In this document: in pieces, positions 6,175 to 17,164 of the stretch
Layout: every line of letters begins with the position of its first letter
Numbering within the stretch: position 1 is the stretch's first letter
Assembly (NCBI RefSeq): GCF_023016085.1
Contig: NZ_JALKBF010000004.1
Span: 1-20,816 of the forward strand
Reading direction: 5' to 3'
DNA: 20,816 nt
Origin: Aliiroseovarius sp. F47248L
GTDB lineage: Bacteria > Pseudomonadota > Alphaproteobacteria > Rhodobacterales > Rhodobacteraceae
Translations under genes and position numbers: made by a program
The notes under the pieces: generated by a model
Database searches by the model: none
Seen by the model: the letters and a program-made list of their open reading frames with translations, nothing else
Told to the model about the DNA's origin: nothing

Positions 6175-6530
6175 TGCCCGACAGTACGCGCAGCATTGTC
6201 TGCCCCGATATTCTTTCCCGATTAGGGGTTGGAAATCCCCCCTAGACGTCCTAAGTAACCCCTGCAGATCAGCGTGCGATTCGTCGTGCGCTGTTTTGCA
6301 TTTCGTCCGAGACGGTGGGTGACGCTGGTGGGCCAAGCTGAAAAGCGACTGCGCGCAAGGGTCATAATTCCTGCCTGAGATGGGAAATGAACAAAAGAAT
6401 TCTCGTGGCCGCTTGGCCTTGGGGCGATTTTGCGAAGGACCCGTATCACGGACCCGATTGCCGGGTTTTCTCTGAAAATCTGGTGAAATAAGAGCCGGAG
6501 GGTCTGACCCTCCATACTTGGAGTAAAACT
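6175..6530 (+). promoter_or_regulatory. Long rplJ leader with two hairpins
   Basis: The gap before rplJ holds no conventional gene. Near its end ACCCG (6452-6456) pairs with CGGGT (6462-6466) followed by TTT, a weak terminator-like element. Then GGAGGGT (6497-6503) pairs exactly with ACCCTCC (6507-6513) across CTG, six bases before the rplJ ribosome binding site. Many bacteria regulate this operon through L10-L7/L12 binding to the rplJ leader; that this leader does so is inference. Bases 6175-6370 show no other structure I would defend. Confidence 0.5.
6387..6491 (+). CDS. Possible 34-codon leader ORF upstream of rplJ
   Basis: An ATG at 6387 opens a 34-residue frame that begins MNKRILVAAWPWGDFAK and stops with TAA at 6489-6491, 39 bases before the rplJ start. 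It spans the terminator-like hairpin at 6452-6469, and has tryptophan codons at residues 10 and 12. The ribosome binding site is weak: GAG at 6378-6380 is six bases away. An overlapping frame from ATG 6380 is also open for 31 codons, so chance is a real possibility. Confidence 0.25.
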   Translation: MNKRILVAAWPWGDFAKDPYHGPDCRVFSENLVK

Positions 6531-7043
6531 GTGGATAGAGCCCAGAAAGAGAAAGTGGTCGAGGAACTCGGCCAGATCTTTGAAAGCTCTGGCGTTGTAG
6601 TGGTTGCCCACTACGCGGGTCTCACGGTTGCCGAGATGCAGGACCTGCGTTCGCAAATGCGCGAAGCTGGCGGGTCTGTGCGTGTTGCCAAGAACAAGCT
6701 CGCCAAAATCGCTCTGGAAGACAAGCCGGCCGCTTCGATCGCCGACCTTCTTTCGGGCATGACCGTTCTTGCCTATTCCGAAGATCCTGTGGCTGCGGCC
6801 AAGGTCATGGAAGGCTACGCCAAGACCAACGAGAAGCTCGTTATTCTTGGCGGTGCCATGGGTGAGACGGCGCTGGATACGGCCGGTGTCAAAGCTGTTG
6901 CCGCTATGCCGTCGCGTGACGAGCTTATTGCTTCGATCGTTGGCTGCATTGGCGCACCTGCTTCGAACATCGCTGGGGCCATTGGCGCGCCTGCTTCGAA
7001 CATCGCATCCATCTTGTCCACAATCGAGGACAAGGCTGCTTAA
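6531..7043 (+). CDS. rplJ: 50S ribosomal protein L10
   Basis: L10 anchors the L7/L12 dimers to the ribosome and, with them, represses its own messenger RNA in many bacteria. The 170-residue product begins [20 protein letters not shown] and has the rRNA-binding globular domain (1 to about 130, including [13 protein letters not shown]). A C-terminal helix that binds L12 dimers follows. The start is GTG, with GGAG at 6520-6523 seven bases upstream. The C-terminal region contains a tandem repeat of 11 residues ([11 protein letters not shown], then [11 protein letters not shown]), encoded by a 33-bp near-exact DNA repeat. rplL follows after 69 bases. Confidence 0.97.
   Translation: MDRAQKEKVVEELGQIFESSGVVVVAHYAGLTVAEMQDLRSQMREAGGSVRVAKNKLAKIALEDKPAASIADLLSGMTVLAYSEDPVAAAKVMEGYAKTNEKLVILGGAMGETALDTAGVKAVAAMPSRDELIASIVGCIGAPASNIAGAIGAPASNIASILSTIEDKAA
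6948..7006 (+). repeat. 33-bp-period tandem repeat inside rplJ
   Basis: Bases 6948-6973 and 6981-7006 match at 25 of 26 positions, 33 bp apart, and encode two copies of IGAPASNIA in the C-terminal helix of L10. The near identity at synonymous positions suggests either a recent duplication or strong constraint on the nucleotides. Confidence 0.9.
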
Positions 7044-7056
7044 GCAATCTGAGCCC

Positions 7057-7080
7057 CGTGTAGCGAAATATCGCCTCACG
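7057..7080 (+). promoter_or_regulatory. Small hairpin between rplJ and rplL
   Basis: CGTG-TA-GCGA (7057-7066) pairs with TCGC-CT-CACG (7071-7080) around the loop AATA, with a 2x2 internal mismatch. It may shape the rplL translation start or transcript processing, but it is weak. Confidence 0.35.
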
Positions 7081-7112
7081 TTGGAACACATCTAATAACG
7101 GAAAGAAGTCAA

Positions 7113-7487
7113 ATGGCTGATCTGAAAAAACTTGCTGAAGAGATCGTGGGTCTGACCCTTCTCGAAGCACAAGAACTGAAAACCATCCTCAAAGACGAGT
7201 ATGGCATCGAGCCCGCAGCTGGCGGCGCAGTGATGATGGCTGGCCCTGCTGGCGACGCTGGCGCAGCTGCCGAGGAAAAAACCGAGTTCGACGTCGTTCT
7301 GAAGAACGCCGGCGCCTCGAAAATCAACGTCATCAAAGAAGTTCGCGGCATCACCGGTCTTGGCCTGAAAGAAGCCAAAGAGCTGGTCGAAGCTGGCGGC
7401 AAGATCAAAGAAGGCGTGGACAAAGCCGAAGCAGAAGACATCAAAGGCAAGCTGGAAGCAGCTGGCGCCGAAGTCGAGCTGGCCTAA
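7113..7487 (+). CDS. rplL: 50S ribosomal protein L7/L12
   Basis: L7/L12 forms the flexible stalk that recruits EF-Tu, EF-G and other GTPases to the ribosome, in several copies per L10. The 124-residue product is of normal length. Residues 1 to about 33 form the dimerisation and L10-binding domain, about 34-55 the alanine/glycine-rich hinge ([20 protein letters not shown]), and about 56-124 the factor-binding domain with [26 protein letters not shown] near 7100 serves ATG 7113. A strong hairpin follows 39 bases after the stop. Confidence 0.98.
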   Translation: MADLKKLAEEIVGLTLLEAQELKTILKDEYGIEPAAGGAVMMAGPAGDAGAAAEEKTEFDVVLKNAGASKINVIKEVRGITGLGLKEAKELVEAGGKIKEGVDKAEAEDIKGKLEAAGAEVELA

Positions 7488-7499
7488 GCCTTGCGCTTT

Positions 7500-7556
7500 C
7501 GGGTCGCCTGAAGACCCGCAAAACATGGCTGGGCCCGGAGAAATCCGGGTCCAGCC
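7500..7556 (+). promoter_or_regulatory. Strong double hairpin between rplL and rpoB
   Basis: CGGGTC (7500-7505) pairs with GACCCG (7513-7518). GGCTGGGCCCGG (7527-7538) then pairs with CCGGGTCCAGCC (7545-7556), a 12-bp stem with one G-T wobble and a six-base loop. There is no T run. E. coli has an attenuator and an RNase III cleavage site in this gap that adjust ribosomal protein to polymerase ratios. The position and long stem here suggest a comparable processing site, which is inference. Confidence 0.6.
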
Positions 7557-7580
7557 GAACCTGTCTTGAAGAGGGCCTGA

Positions 7581-7727
7581 ATGACCGGGCGTTCTTCTGG
7601 GAAAGGTTCAATGGATCGGGAGGAAACCCTTGGGCGGGTTTTCGGGAATTGGTTCGAACCCCCAATCTCGGACGAGGCGTCGCCGGTGACCCGACGGTCG
7701 GCGCATCAGTTGAGAAATGAAAGGTAA
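7581..7727 (+). CDS. Possible 48-codon ORF between rplL and rpoB
   Basis: ATG 7581 opens a 48-residue frame with GAGG (7571-7574) at a good six-base spacing. It ends with TAA at 7725-7727, seven bases before the rpoB start and inside the palindrome that covers the rpoB ribosome binding site. A second in-frame ATG at 7611 is preceded by GGAAAGG. The product would start [20 protein letters not shown] and I recognise no family. Codons such as CGG, GGG, AGA and AGG are unlike the neighbouring highly expressed genes. It could be a leader ORF coupling translation to rpoB, or chance. Confidence 0.35.
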   Translation: MTGRSSGKGSMDREETLGRVFGNWFEPPISDEASPVTRRSAHQLRNER

Positions 7728-7734
7728 TTACCTT
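7721..7734 (+). promoter_or_regulatory. Palindrome over the rpoB ribosome binding site
   Basis: AAGGTAATTACCTT is a perfect 14-bp palindrome that ends at the base before the rpoB ATG (7735). As RNA, AAGGU can pair with ACCUU across AAUU, hiding the AAGG ribosome binding site. Confidence 0.6.
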
Positions 7735-10700
7735 ATGGCGCAGACCTATCTTGGCCAGAAACGCTTGCGTAAGTACTATGGCAAAATCCGTGAAGTGCTT
7801 GAAATGCCGAACCTGATTGAGGTTCAGAAAAGCTCTTACGACCTTTTTCTGAATTCCGGCGATCAGCCACAACCGATGGACGGCGAAGGCATTAACGCAG
7901 TTTTCCAGTCGGTGTTCCCGATCAAGGATTTCAACGAAACCGCTATTCTAGAGTTCGTTAAATACGAGCTTGAGCAGCCGAAGTTTGATGTTGAAGAATG
8001 CCAGCAGCGTGATCTGACATATTCGGCACCCTTGAAGGTGACACTTCGTCTGATCGTGTTTGATATCGACGAGGACACAGGCGCCAAGTCGGTCAAGGAC
8101 ATCAAGGAGCAAGACGTGTTCATGGGCGACATGCCCCTGATGACGCCGAACGGCACGTTTGTCGTGAACGGCACCGAGCGTGTGATCGTGTCCCAGATGC
8201 ACCGTTCCCCAGGTGTGTTCTTCGACCACGACAAGGGTAAAACACACTCGTCAGGTAAGCTTCTGTTTGCCTGCCGTATCATTCCATATCGCGGCTCGTG
8301 GCTGGATTTCGAATTTGACGCCAAGGACATCGTCTTTGCGCGCATCGACCGCCGCCGCAAGCTGCCTGTGACGACCTTGCTTTATGCACTGGGTCTGGAT
8401 CAGGAAGCGATCATGGATGCCTATTACGACACCGTTCAGTACAAACTGAAGAAGAACAAGGGTTGGGTTACCAAGTTCTTCCCCGAGCGTGTTGCTGGCA
8501 CCCGTCCGACGCAAGATCTGATCAATGCCAAGACTGGCGAAGTGATTGCCGAAGCTGGCAAGAAGATCACTCCGCGTGCCGTCAAGAAGCTGATGGAAGA
8601 TGGCAAGGACATCGACCTGTTGGTGCCGTTTGACTCGATCGTTGGTCGTTATGTCGCGAAAGACATTATCAACGAAGACACCGGTGCGATCTATGTCGAA
8701 GCTGGCGACGAACTGACGTTGGAGCATGACAAGGATGGCGAGCTGATCGGTGGTTCGTTGAAAGAACTGATGGATGCTGGCATCACCGATATCCCGGTTC
8801 TGGATATCGATAACGTCAACGTTGGCCCATATATCCGCAACACGATGGCGGCAGACAAAAACATGGGTCGCGACACCGCGCTTATGGACATCTACCGTGT
8901 GATGCGTCCGGGTGAACCACCCACCGTTGAAGCCGCGTCGGCACTGTTCGACACGCTGTTCTTTGACAGCGAACGCTATGACCTGTCGGCTGTTGGTCGT
9001 GTGAAGATGAACATGCGTCTGGATCTGGATGCCGAGGATACACAGCGCACTCTGCGTCGCGAGGATATCGTCGCCTGCGTCAAGGCGCTGGTTGAGCTGC
9101 GTGACGGCAAGGGCGACATCGACGATATCGACCATTTGGGCAACCGTCGTGTGCGCTCGGTCGGCGAACTGATGGAAAATCAGTATCGCGTGGGTCTGCT
9201 GCGCATGGAGCGCGCGATCAAGGAGCGTATGTCGTCGGTCGAGATTGACACAGTCATGCCGCAAGATCTGATCAACGCAAAACCGGCTGCGGCTGCCGTT
9301 CGTGAATTCTTCGGCTCGTCGCAGCTGTCGCAATTCATGGACCAAACCAACCCGCTGTCGGAAGTCACCCACAAACGCCGCCTGTCGGCGCTTGGGCCGG
9401 GTGGTCTGACCCGCGAACGTGCCGGGTTCGAAGTGCGCGACGTGCACCCGACCCACTATGGTCGGATGTGTCCGATTGAAACGCCGGAAGGGCCAAATAT
9501 TGGTCTGATCAACTCGCTGGCAACCTTCGCCCGCGTGAACAAATATGGCTTCATCGAAACTCCGTATCGCAAGGTTGTGGACGGCAAAGTTACGGACGAA
9601 GTGAACTATATGTCCGCCACAGAAGAGATGCGTCACACAGTGGCTCAGGCCAACGCGCATCTGGACGAAGAAGGCCGGTTCGAAAACGATCTGGTGAACA
9701 CCCGTCAGTCGGGCGAATACACGATGGCGCAGCGTGAAAGCGTAGACCTGATCGACGTGTCGCCCAAGCAGCTGGTATCGGTTGCGGCCTCGCTTATTCC
9801 GTTCCTGGAAAACGACGACGCCAACCGCGCCCTGATGGGTTCGAACATGCAGCGTCAGGCCGTTCCGCTTCTGCGGGCCGAGGCACCGTATGTCGGCACC
9901 GGCATCGAAGGCAAAGTTGCCATCGATTCAGGTGCTGCCATCCAAGCGAAACGTGGCGGTGTCATCGACCAGGTTGATGCAACACGTATCGTTGTGCGCG
10001 CCACCGAAGACCTAGGTCTGGGTGACGCGGGCGTCGATATCTATCGTCTGCGCAAGTTCCAGCGTTCGAACCAGAACACCTGCATCAACCAGCGACCGCT
10101 GGTGAAGGTGGGTCAGCAGGTTTCGAAAGACGAAGTGATTGCCGATGGTCCGTCCACGGATATGGGCGAATTGGCTTTGGGCAAGAACGTGGTCGTCGCG
10201 TTTATGCCTTGGAATGGCTACAACTACGAAGACTCGATCCTGATCTCGGAACGCATCGCGCGTGATGACGTGTTTACCTCGGTCCATATCGAAGAATTCG
10301 AAGTCGCTGCCCGTGACACCAAGCTTGGGCCGGAAGAGATCACCCGCGACATTCCGAACGTCGGTGAAGAAGCGCTGCGCAACCTCGACGAGGCTGGCAT
10401 CGTTTACATTGGTGCGGATGTGGAACCGGGCGATATTCTGGTCGGTAAGATCACACCGAAGGGTGAAAGCCCGATGACGCCGGAAGAAAAGCTTCTGCGC
10501 GCCATCTTTGGTGAGAAAGCATCGGACGTTCGCGATACCTCGCTGCGTGTGAAGCCGGGCGATTTCGGCACCGTTGTCGAAGTGCGCGTGTTCAACCGCC
10601 ATGGCGTTGAAAAAGACGAACGTGCCCTGCAGATCGAGCGCGAAGAGGTCGAAAGCCTTGCCCGTGACCGCGACGACGAGTTGCACATTCTGGAGCGCAA

Positions 10701-11871
10701 CATCTATGCGCGCCTGCGCAGCATGATCGAAGGCAAGGTTGCCGTGAAGGGGCCGAAAGGCGTCAAATCGGGATCGAAGATCAACGACGAGCTTCTGGAA
10801 AGCCTGAGCCGCGGCCAGTGGTGGCAGCTTGCGCTGGAAGACGAGGATGATGCCAAGATCGTCGAAGCCCTGAACGAGCAATTCGAAGCGCAGAAACGCG
10901 CGCTGGACGCTCGTTTTGAAGATAAGGTCGAAAAGGTACGTCGTGGTGACGACCTGCCGCCGGGTGTTATGAAGATGGTCAAAGTCTTCGTTGCCGTGAA
11001 GCGTAAGCTTCAACCGGGTGACAAGATGGCCGGTCGTCACGGGAACAAAGGTGTTATTTCCAAGGTTGTACCGATGGAAGATATGCCGTTCCTTGCTGAC
11101 GGAACGCCCGTCGACTTCTGCCTGAACCCGCTGGGTGTGCCGTCGCGTATGAACGTTGGTCAGATCCTTGAAACTCATATGGGTTGGGCCGCTCGCGGTC
11201 TGGGTCTTAACATCGACGAAGCCTTGGGTGAATATCGTCGCTCCGGCGATCTGACCCCGGTTCGCGAGGCGATGCGCATCGCTTATGGCGATGATGTCTA
11301 TGAAGAAGGCATTGCCGGTATGGACGAAGATACCTTGGTCGATGCCGCAGGCAATGTGACCCGTGGTGTGCCGATTGCAACGCCCGTCTTTGACGGCGCG
11401 AAAGAGGCTGACGTGAACGATGCGCTGACGCGTGCAGGGTTCGACACCTCAGGCCAATCGGTTCTGTTTGACGGTCGCACCGGCGAACAGTTCTCGCGCG
11501 AAGTGACGGTGGGTGTGAAATACCTGCTCAAACTGCACCACCTTGTGGACGACAAAATCCACGCGCGTTCGACCGGTCCGTACTCGCTTGTTACGCAGCA
11601 GCCGCTGGGAGGTAAGGCGCAGTTCGGTGGCCAGCGCTTCGGTGAGATGGAAGTCTGGGCTTTGGAAGCATATGGCGCGGCTTACACGCTGCAAGAAATG
11701 CTTACGGTCAAATCGGACGACGTTGCTGGCCGGACGAAAGTCTATGAAAGCATCGTCAAAGGCGAGGACAACTTCGAAGCTGGCGTGCCGGAAAGCTTCA
11801 ACGTGCTTGTCAAAGAAGTCCGCGGCCTCGGCCTTAACATGGAACTCCTGGATGCGGAGGGCGAGGAGTAG
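7735..11871 (+). CDS. rpoB: DNA-directed RNA polymerase subunit beta
   Basis: RpoB forms one pincer of RNA polymerase and much of the active-site wall and DNA channel. From ATG 7735 the product has 1378 residues, normal for Rhodobacteraceae. It begins [20 protein letters not shown]; an in-frame ATG at 7717 would add six residues not expected for the family. The rifampicin pocket is intact, with Q533, D536, H546 and S551 (equivalent to E. coli Q513, D516, H526, S531), so the enzyme should be rifampicin-sensitive at these sites. The active-site loop GRHGNKG is at 1100-1106, and the C-terminal clamp region that joins RpoC includes [20 protein letters not shown]. rpoC follows after 51 bases. I see no frameshift. 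Confidence 0.99.
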   Translation: MAQTYLGQKRLRKYYGKIREVLEMPNLIEVQKSSYDLFLNSGDQPQPMDGEGINAVFQSVFPIKDFNETAILEFVKYELEQPKFDVEECQQRDLTYSAPLKVTLRLIVFDIDEDTGAKSVKDIKEQDVFMGDMPLMTPNGTFVVNGTERVIVSQMHRSPGVFFDHDKGKTHSSGKLLFACRIIPYRGSWLDFEFDAKDIVFARIDRRRKLPVTTLLYALGLDQEAIMDAYYDTVQYKLKKNKGWVTKFFPERVAGTRPTQDLINAKTGEVIAEAGKKITPRAVKKLMEDGKDIDLLVPFDSIVGRYVAKDIINEDTGAIYVEAGDELTLEHDKDGELIGGSLKELMDAGITDIPVLDIDNVNVGPYIRNTMAADKNMGRDTALMDIYRVMRPGEPPTVEAASALFDTLFFDSERYDLSAVGRVKMNMRLDLDAEDTQRTLRREDIVACVKALVELRDGKGDIDDIDHLGNRRVRSVGELMENQYRVGLLRMERAIKERMSSVEIDTVMPQDLINAKPAAAAVREFFGSSQLSQFMDQTNPLSEVTHKRRLSALGPGGLTRERAGFEVRDVHPTHYGRMCPIETPEGPNIGLINSLATFARVNKYGFIETPYRKVVDGKVTDEVNYMSATEEMRHTVAQANAHLDEEGRFENDLVNTRQSGEYTMAQRESVDLIDVSPKQLVSVAASLIPFLENDDANRALMGSNMQRQAVPLLRAEAPYVGTGIEGKVAIDSGAAIQAKRGGVIDQVDATRIVVRATEDLGLGDAGVDIYRLRKFQRSNQNTCINQRPLVKVGQQVSKDEVIADGPSTDMGELALGKNVVVAFMPWNGYNYEDSILISERIARDDVFTSVHIEEFEVAARDTKLGPEEITRDIPNVGEEALRNLDEAGIVYIGADVEPGDILVGKITPKGESPMTPEEKLLRAIFGEKASDVRDTSLRVKPGDFGTVVEVRVFNRHGVEKDERALQIEREEVESLARDRDDELHILERNIYARLRSMIEGKVAVKGPKGVKSGSKINDELLESLSRGQWWQLALEDEDDAKIVEALNEQFEAQKRALDARFEDKVEKVRRGDDLPPGVMKMVKVFVAVKRKLQPGDKMAGRHGNKGVISKVVPMEDMPFLADGTPVDFCLNPLGVPSRMNVGQILETHMGWAARGLGLNIDEALGEYRRSGDLTPVREAMRIAYGDDVYEEGIAGMDEDTLVDAAGNVTRGVPIATPVFDGAKEADVNDALTRAGFDTSGQSVLFDGRTGEQFSREVTVGVKYLLKLHHLVDDKIHARSTGPYSLVTQQPLGGKAQFGGQRFGEMEVWALEAYGAAYTLQEMLTVKSDDVAGRTKVYESIVKGEDNFEAGVPESFNVLVKEVRGLGLNMELLDAEGEE

Positions 11872-11922
11872 GGCGCTTAGCTTTACCCCTCCCACCCTTC
11901 CCCTGATTAAAGGAAACGCAAA

Positions 11923-14900
11923 ATGAACCAGGAACTGACAACAAACCCGTTCAACCCGCTGGCGGCCCCCAAGACCTTTGACGAGATCAAAGTGTCGCTG
12001 GCCAGCCCGGAACGGATCCTTAGCTGGTCCTATGGCGAGATCAAGAAGCCCGAGACCATCAACTACCGCACGTTCAAACCTGAACGCGACGGCCTGTTCT
12101 GTGCGCGTATCTTTGGCCCTGTCAAAGATTATGAATGCCTGTGCGGCAAGTATAAGCGCATGAAGTATCGCGGCGTTGTCTGCGAGAAATGCGGTGTGGA
12201 AGTTACCCTTCAAAAGGTGCGCCGCGAACGTATGGGTCACATCGAACTGGCAGCGCCCGTCGCGCATATCTGGTTCTTGAAGTCGCTGCCGTCGCGTATC
12301 GGCCTGATGCTGGACATGACCCTGCGCGATCTGGAACGCATCCTGTATTTCGAGAACTACGTGGTGATCGAGCCCGGCCTGACGGACCTTCAATACGGTC
12401 AGCTGATGACCGAAGAAGAGTTCATGGACGCCCAGGACACCTATGGTATGGACGCGTTCACTGCCAATATTGGTGCTGAAGCGATCCGCGAAATGCTGGC
12501 CGCGATCGATCTGGAAGCCGAAGCCGAACAGCTGCGTGCTGATCTGGCCGAAGCCACGGGCGAGTTGAAGCCCAAGAAGATCATCAAGCGTTTGAAAATC
12601 GTTGAATCGTTCATAGAATCGGGCAACCGCCCGGAATGGATGATCCTGACCGTGATCCCGGTTATCCCGCCAGAACTGCGCCCGCTGGTGCCGCTGGACG
12701 GTGGCCGTTTCGCGACCTCAGATCTGAACGATCTGTATCGCCGTGTGATCAACCGGAACAACCGTCTGAAGCGTCTGATCGAACTGCGCGCACCTGACAT
12801 CATCGTCCGCAACGAAAAGCGGATGTTGCAGGAATCGGTTGATGCACTGTTTGACAACGGCCGTCGTGGACGTGTGATCACCGGCGCCAACAAGCGCCCG
12901 CTGAAATCGCTGTCCGACATGCTGAAGGGTAAGCAAGGTCGCTTCCGCCAGAACCTTTTGGGGAAACGCGTCGACTTCTCGGGCCGTTCGGTCATTGTGA
13001 CCGGTCCGGAACTGAAGCTGCACCAATGTGGTCTGCCAAAGAAGATGGCGCTGGAGCTGTTCAAGCCGTTCATCTATTCGCGTCTTGAAGCCAAAGGCCT
13101 GTCTTCCACTGTGAAGCAAGCCAAGAAGTTGGTCGAAAAAGAACGTCCCGAGGTGTGGGATATTCTGGACGAAGTGATCCGCGAACACCCCGTGATGCTG
13201 AACCGTGCGCCCACGTTGCACCGTCTTGGCATCCAGGCATTCGAACCGATCCTGATCGAAGGTAAAGCCATTCAGCTTCACCCGCTGGTCTGTTCGGCAT
13301 TCAACGCTGACTTTGATGGTGACCAGATGGCCGTTCACGTGCCGCTGTCGCTGGAAGCTCAGCTTGAAGCCCGCGTTCTGATGATGTCGACGAACAACGT
13401 TCTGTCGCCCGCTAACGGTGCGCCGATCATCGTTCCGTCGCAGGACATGATCCTTGGCCTCTATTATATCACGATGGAGCGCGAAGGCATGAAGGGCGAA
13501 GGCATGATCTTCTCCGACGTAGACGAAGTTCAGCACGCTCTGGACGCTGGTGAAGTGCATATGCACGCCAAGGTTCAGGCCCGCATGAAACAGATCGACG
13601 AGGAAGGCAACGAAGTGACTGTTCGCTTCGAAACCACCCCCGGCCGTATCCGTCTGGGTGCGCTTCTGCCGCTGAATGCGAAAGCACCGTTCAAACTGGT
13701 GAACCGCCTTCTGCGGAAGAAAGAAGTGCAGCAGGTTATCGACACCGTCTATCGCTACTGCGGTCAGAAAGAGTCGGTTATCTTCTGTGACCAGATCATG
13801 TCGATGGGCTTCAAAGAAGCGTTCAAGGCTGGCATCTCGTTCGGCAAGGACGACATGGTTATCCCGGACAGCAAATGGCCCATCGTGGATGAAACCCGCG
13901 ATCAGGTGAAAGGGTTCGAGCAGCAATATATGGACGGCTTGATCACTCTGGGCGAGAAGTACAACAAAGTTGTCGATGCTTGGTCGAAGTGTAACGACAA
14001 AGTCACCGACGCAATGATGGACACTATCTCGTCTGCCAAGCGTGACGAAAACGGCGCCGAAGCGGAACCGAACTCGGTCTACATGATGGCCCACTCGGGT
14101 GCGCGTGGTTCTGTCACTCAGATGAAACAGCTGGGTGGTATGCGCGGTCTGATGGCCAAACCTTCGGGAGAGATTATCGAAACGCCGATCATCTCGAACT
14201 TTAAAGAAGGTCTGACCGTGCTTGAGTATTTCAACTCGACCCACGGTGCCCGTAAGGGTCTGTCGGATACGGCATTGAAAACCGCGAACTCGGGATATCT
14301 GACTCGTCGTCTGGTTGACGTGGCGCAGGACTGCATCGTCCGTATGGTCGATTGCGGGACCGAGAACTCGATCACTGCAGAAGCGGCTGTCAACGATGGT
14401 GAAGTTGTTGCCTCGTTGGGCGAACGTGTTCTGGGGCGTGTGGCTGCAGAGGATGTACTGGTTCCGGGCACAGAAGAAGTGATCGTTGCCAAGAATGAAC
14501 TGATCGACGAACGCAAAGCGGACGAGATCGAATCCTCGGGCGTTGCCACGGTTCGGATGCGCAGCCCGCTGACTTGTGAAGCTGAAGAAGGCGTTTGCGC
14601 CAACTGCTATGGTCGTGACCTTGCACGCGGTACTCGTGTGAACACGGGCGAAGCGGTCGGTATCATCGCGGCGCAGTCCATCGGTGAACCCGGCACGCAG
14701 CTGACGATGCGGACTTTCCACATCGGCGGTGTTGCCCAGGGTGGTCAGCAATCGTTCCAGGAAGCCAGCCAGGACGGTAAGATCGAATATCGCAACGCGA
14801 ATATTCTGGAAGACCGCGACGGTGAGATTGTTGTTATGGGGCGGAACATGGTTCTGGCTATCATCGACGGCAATGGTGTGGAGCGTGCCACGTTCAAGCT

Positions 14901-16179
14901 GGGCTATGGCTCGAAGCTGCACGTTAAGGATGGCGCGAAAGTGGCCCGTGGCGACAAGCTGTTTGAATGGGATCCGTATACGCTTCCGATGATTGCTGAA
15001 AAGGATGGGACGGTGAAGTTCGTCGACCTGATCAGCGGGATTTCGGTCCGTGACGAAACCGATGATGCAACCGGTATGACGCAGAAGATCGTGTCTGACT
15101 GGCGTTCGGCTCCGAAAGGCAACGAACTGAAGCCGGAAGTGATCATGGTTGGTGAAGATGGCGAACCGGTACGCAACGATGCCGGTAACCCCGTAACCTA
15201 TACCATGTCTGTGGATGCCATTCTGTCCATCGAAGATGGCCAGACGGTAAAAGCCGGTGACGTTGTCGCGCGTATCCCGCGTGAAGGCGCCAAAACCAAG
15301 GACATCACCGGTGGTTTGCCGCGTGTGGCCGAATTGTTCGAAGCACGTCGTCCGAAAGATCACGCGATCATCGCGGAAATCGATGGTTACGTGCGCTTCG
15401 GCCGCGACTACAAGAACAAGCGTCGCATCTCGATCGAGCCGGCTGATGAAAGCATGGAGCCCGTCGAATACATGGTGCCCAAGGGCAAGCACATTCCGGT
15501 TGCGGAAGGTGACTTCATCCAGAAGGGCGAATATCTCATGGACGGCAACCCTGCGCCGCATGACATCCTGTCCATCATGGGTGTTGAAGCGCTGGCTGAC
15601 TATATGATCGACGAAGTTCAGGACGTGTATCGCCTGCAAGGTGTTAAGATTAACGACAAGCACATCGAGGTGATCGTTCGCCAGATGCTGCAGAAGTGGG
15701 AGATCTTGGACTCGGGCGAAACCACGCTTCTGAAAGGCGAGCATGTGGACAAGGCCGAATTTGATGCAGCCAACGAAAAGGCCGCAGCAGAAGGCCGTCG
15801 TCTGGCATCGGGCGAGCCGATCCTGCTGGGGATCACCAAGGCAAGCCTGCAGACACGTTCGTTCATTTCGGCGGCATCGTTCCAGGAAACCACCCGCGTT
15901 CTGACCGAGGCATCTGTCCAAGGTAAGCGCGACAAGCTGGTTGGCCTGAAAGAGAACGTCATTGTGGGTCGCCTGATCCCTGCCGGGACCGGCGGAGCCA
16001 CGCAGCGCGTGCGTCAGGTTGCACAAGCCCGCGACATGAAGGTGATCGAAGAAGCCCGTGCGGAAGCCGAAAAAGCTGCTGCCCTGGCCGCACCTGCGGA
16101 TGATGTTTTCGGCGATGTGTCCGAAGATGACAATGGATTGGTTGAAACACCTGAAGTCAGCGGCTCGGAGCAGCCCTGA
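11923..16179 (+). CDS. rpoC: DNA-directed RNA polymerase subunit beta'
   Basis: RpoC carries the catalytic magnesium site and the moving parts of RNA polymerase. The 1418-residue product has the N-terminal zinc site C72, C74, C87, C90 ([19 protein letters not shown]). The catalytic motif NADFDGD is at 461-467 (D463, D465, D467), and the second zinc site uses C811, C885, C892 and C895. The trigger-loop region includes [11 protein letters not shown] (about 926-936). The C-terminus is an alanine- and acid-rich tail (about 1370-1418) typical of related species. AAAGGA about seven bases before ATG 11923 is the ribosome binding site. A strong terminator follows 24 bases after the stop, so rplJL-rpoBC ends here. 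Confidence 0.99.
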   Translation: MNQELTTNPFNPLAAPKTFDEIKVSLASPERILSWSYGEIKKPETINYRTFKPERDGLFCARIFGPVKDYECLCGKYKRMKYRGVVCEKCGVEVTLQKVRRERMGHIELAAPVAHIWFLKSLPSRIGLMLDMTLRDLERILYFENYVVIEPGLTDLQYGQLMTEEEFMDAQDTYGMDAFTANIGAEAIREMLAAIDLEAEAEQLRADLAEATGELKPKKIIKRLKIVESFIESGNRPEWMILTVIPVIPPELRPLVPLDGGRFATSDLNDLYRRVINRNNRLKRLIELRAPDIIVRNEKRMLQESVDALFDNGRRGRVITGANKRPLKSLSDMLKGKQGRFRQNLLGKRVDFSGRSVIVTGPELKLHQCGLPKKMALELFKPFIYSRLEAKGLSSTVKQAKKLVEKERPEVWDILDEVIREHPVMLNRAPTLHRLGIQAFEPILIEGKAIQLHPLVCSAFNADFDGDQMAVHVPLSLEAQLEARVLMMSTNNVLSPANGAPIIVPSQDMILGLYYITMEREGMKGEGMIFSDVDEVQHALDAGEVHMHAKVQARMKQIDEEGNEVTVRFETTPGRIRLGALLPLNAKAPFKLVNRLLRKKEVQQVIDTVYRYCGQKESVIFCDQIMSMGFKEAFKAGISFGKDDMVIPDSKWPIVDETRDQVKGFEQQYMDGLITLGEKYNKVVDAWSKCNDKVTDAMMDTISSAKRDENGAEAEPNSVYMMAHSGARGSVTQMKQLGGMRGLMAKPSGEIIETPIISNFKEGLTVLEYFNSTHGARKGLSDTALKTANSGYLTRRLVDVAQDCIVRMVDCGTENSITAEAAVNDGEVVASLGERVLGRVAAEDVLVPGTEEVIVAKNELIDERKADEIESSGVATVRMRSPLTCEAEEGVCANCYGRDLARGTRVNTGEAVGIIAAQSIGEPGTQLTMRTFHIGGVAQGGQQSFQEASQDGKIEYRNANILEDRDGEIVVMGRNMVLAIIDGNGVERATFKLGYGSKLHVKDGAKVARGDKLFEWDPYTLPMIAEKDGTVKFVDLISGISVRDETDDATGMTQKIVSDWRSAPKGNELKPEVIMVGEDGEPVRNDAGNPVTYTMSVDAILSIEDGQTVKAGDVVARIPREGAKTKDITGGLPRVAELFEARRPKDHAIIAEIDGYVRFGRDYKNKRRISIEPADESMEPVEYMVPKGKHIPVAEGDFIQKGEYLMDGNPAPHDILSIMGVEALADYMIDEVQDVYRLQGVKINDKHIEVIVRQMLQKWEILDSGETTLLKGEHVDKAEFDAANEKAAAEGRRLASGEPILLGITKASLQTRSFISAASFQETTRVLTEASVQGKRDKLVGLKENVIVGRLIPAGTGGATQRVRQVAQARDMKVIEEARAEAEKAAALAAPADDVFGDVSEDDNGLVETPEVSGSEQP

Positions 16180-16203
16180 TCCCAATTTCAAGTAATCAGG
16201 AAA

Positions 16204-16228
16204 GCCCCGCCATCCGGCGGGGCTTTTT
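16204..16228 (+). terminator. Intrinsic terminator after rpoC
   Basis: GCCCCGCC (16204-16211) pairs exactly with GGCGGGGC (16216-16223) across ATCC and is followed by five T residues, with AAA on the 5' side extending the pairing. It separates rpoBC from the transporter gene and the str operon. Confidence 0.93.
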
Positions 16229-16268
16229 ATTTGCCAGATCAATATTTCTTTGATTAGGCTTCGGGCCG

Positions 16269-17164
16269 TGCAACTGGCCTGTTTGAACGGCCACAATCTC
16301 ACTTCGTTACCCTTAGACGGAAGCCTGATGTCAGTTTCAGACAACATGAAAGGTGCGGCGATGATGGCTGGTTCCATGGCTGGCTACACCTTTAATGATG
16401 CCTGCATGAAGGCACTGTCAGGTGACGTCCCGCTGTCACAAGCAGTGTTTCTGCGCGGTGTTCTGACCTGTTTGATGCTATACGGGCTGGGAGTGTCGCT
16501 GCGGTCGCTGACCTTTCGACTTGGCCGGCGCGAATGGAAGCTGATGCTTCTGCGGTCTTTCGCCGAAATGGGAGCGACCTATTGTTTTCTGAGCGCCTTG
16601 TTCAATATGCCGATCGCCAACGTTACCGCCGTCTTGCAGGCCTTACCTTTGACCATTGCATTGGCAGCCTGGTCATTTTTGGGTGAGCCTTTGGGGTGGC
16701 GTCGCCTGTTTGCCATCCTGATCGGTTTTGTTGGCGTCGTTTTGATCGTCAAACCCGGAGGCGATGGGTTTACACTTTGGTCGGTCTACGCGCTGCTCGC
16801 GGTTGGGTTCATCACGTTGCGTGATCTTGTTGTCCGAAAGATGTCATCTACGACACCGTCAATGACCGTGGCCCTTGTGGCGTCTGTTGCGATTACGGTG
16901 TCTTTTGGCATTGCATCGCTTGGTGTGGACTGGGCACCCGTCACGCCAAGAAGTGGGGGGCTTCTGGTGCTGTCCGCCCTGTTTATTTTCATGGGATATC
17001 TGTTTTCAGTGATGGTGATGCGCGTGGGCGATATTGGTTTTATCGCGCCATTCAGGTACACAGGCCTGATCTGGGCCTTGATCATCGGGCTTGTCATTTT
17101 CGGCGAATGGCCTGATGGCGTGACCCTTGTTGGTGCAGGGATCGTCGTTGCAACTGGCCTGTTT
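16269..17164. repeat. 16-bp direct repeat at both ends of the transporter gene
   Basis: TGCAACTGGCCTGTTT occurs at 16269-16284, upstream of the transporter start, and again at 17149-17164, near its 3' end. The second copy is coding (within VATGLFTLF) and the first is apparently not, and they are in different frames. A 16-bp match by chance in 20 kb is uncommon but not extraordinary. Confidence 0.6.

Noticed and set aside
7717..7734. Upstream ATG as rpoB start
   Set aside because: It would add six residues not expected in RpoB of related species and has a poorer ribosome binding site than ATG 7735.
12718..16377. Very long open frame antisense to rpoC, with similar ones antisense to rpoB and fusA
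   Set aside because: The sense genes are certain, and strong codon bias that avoids TTA, CTA and TCA leaves the opposite strand free of stops. The antisense translations are histidine-, phenylalanine- and arginine-rich with no recognisable domain.
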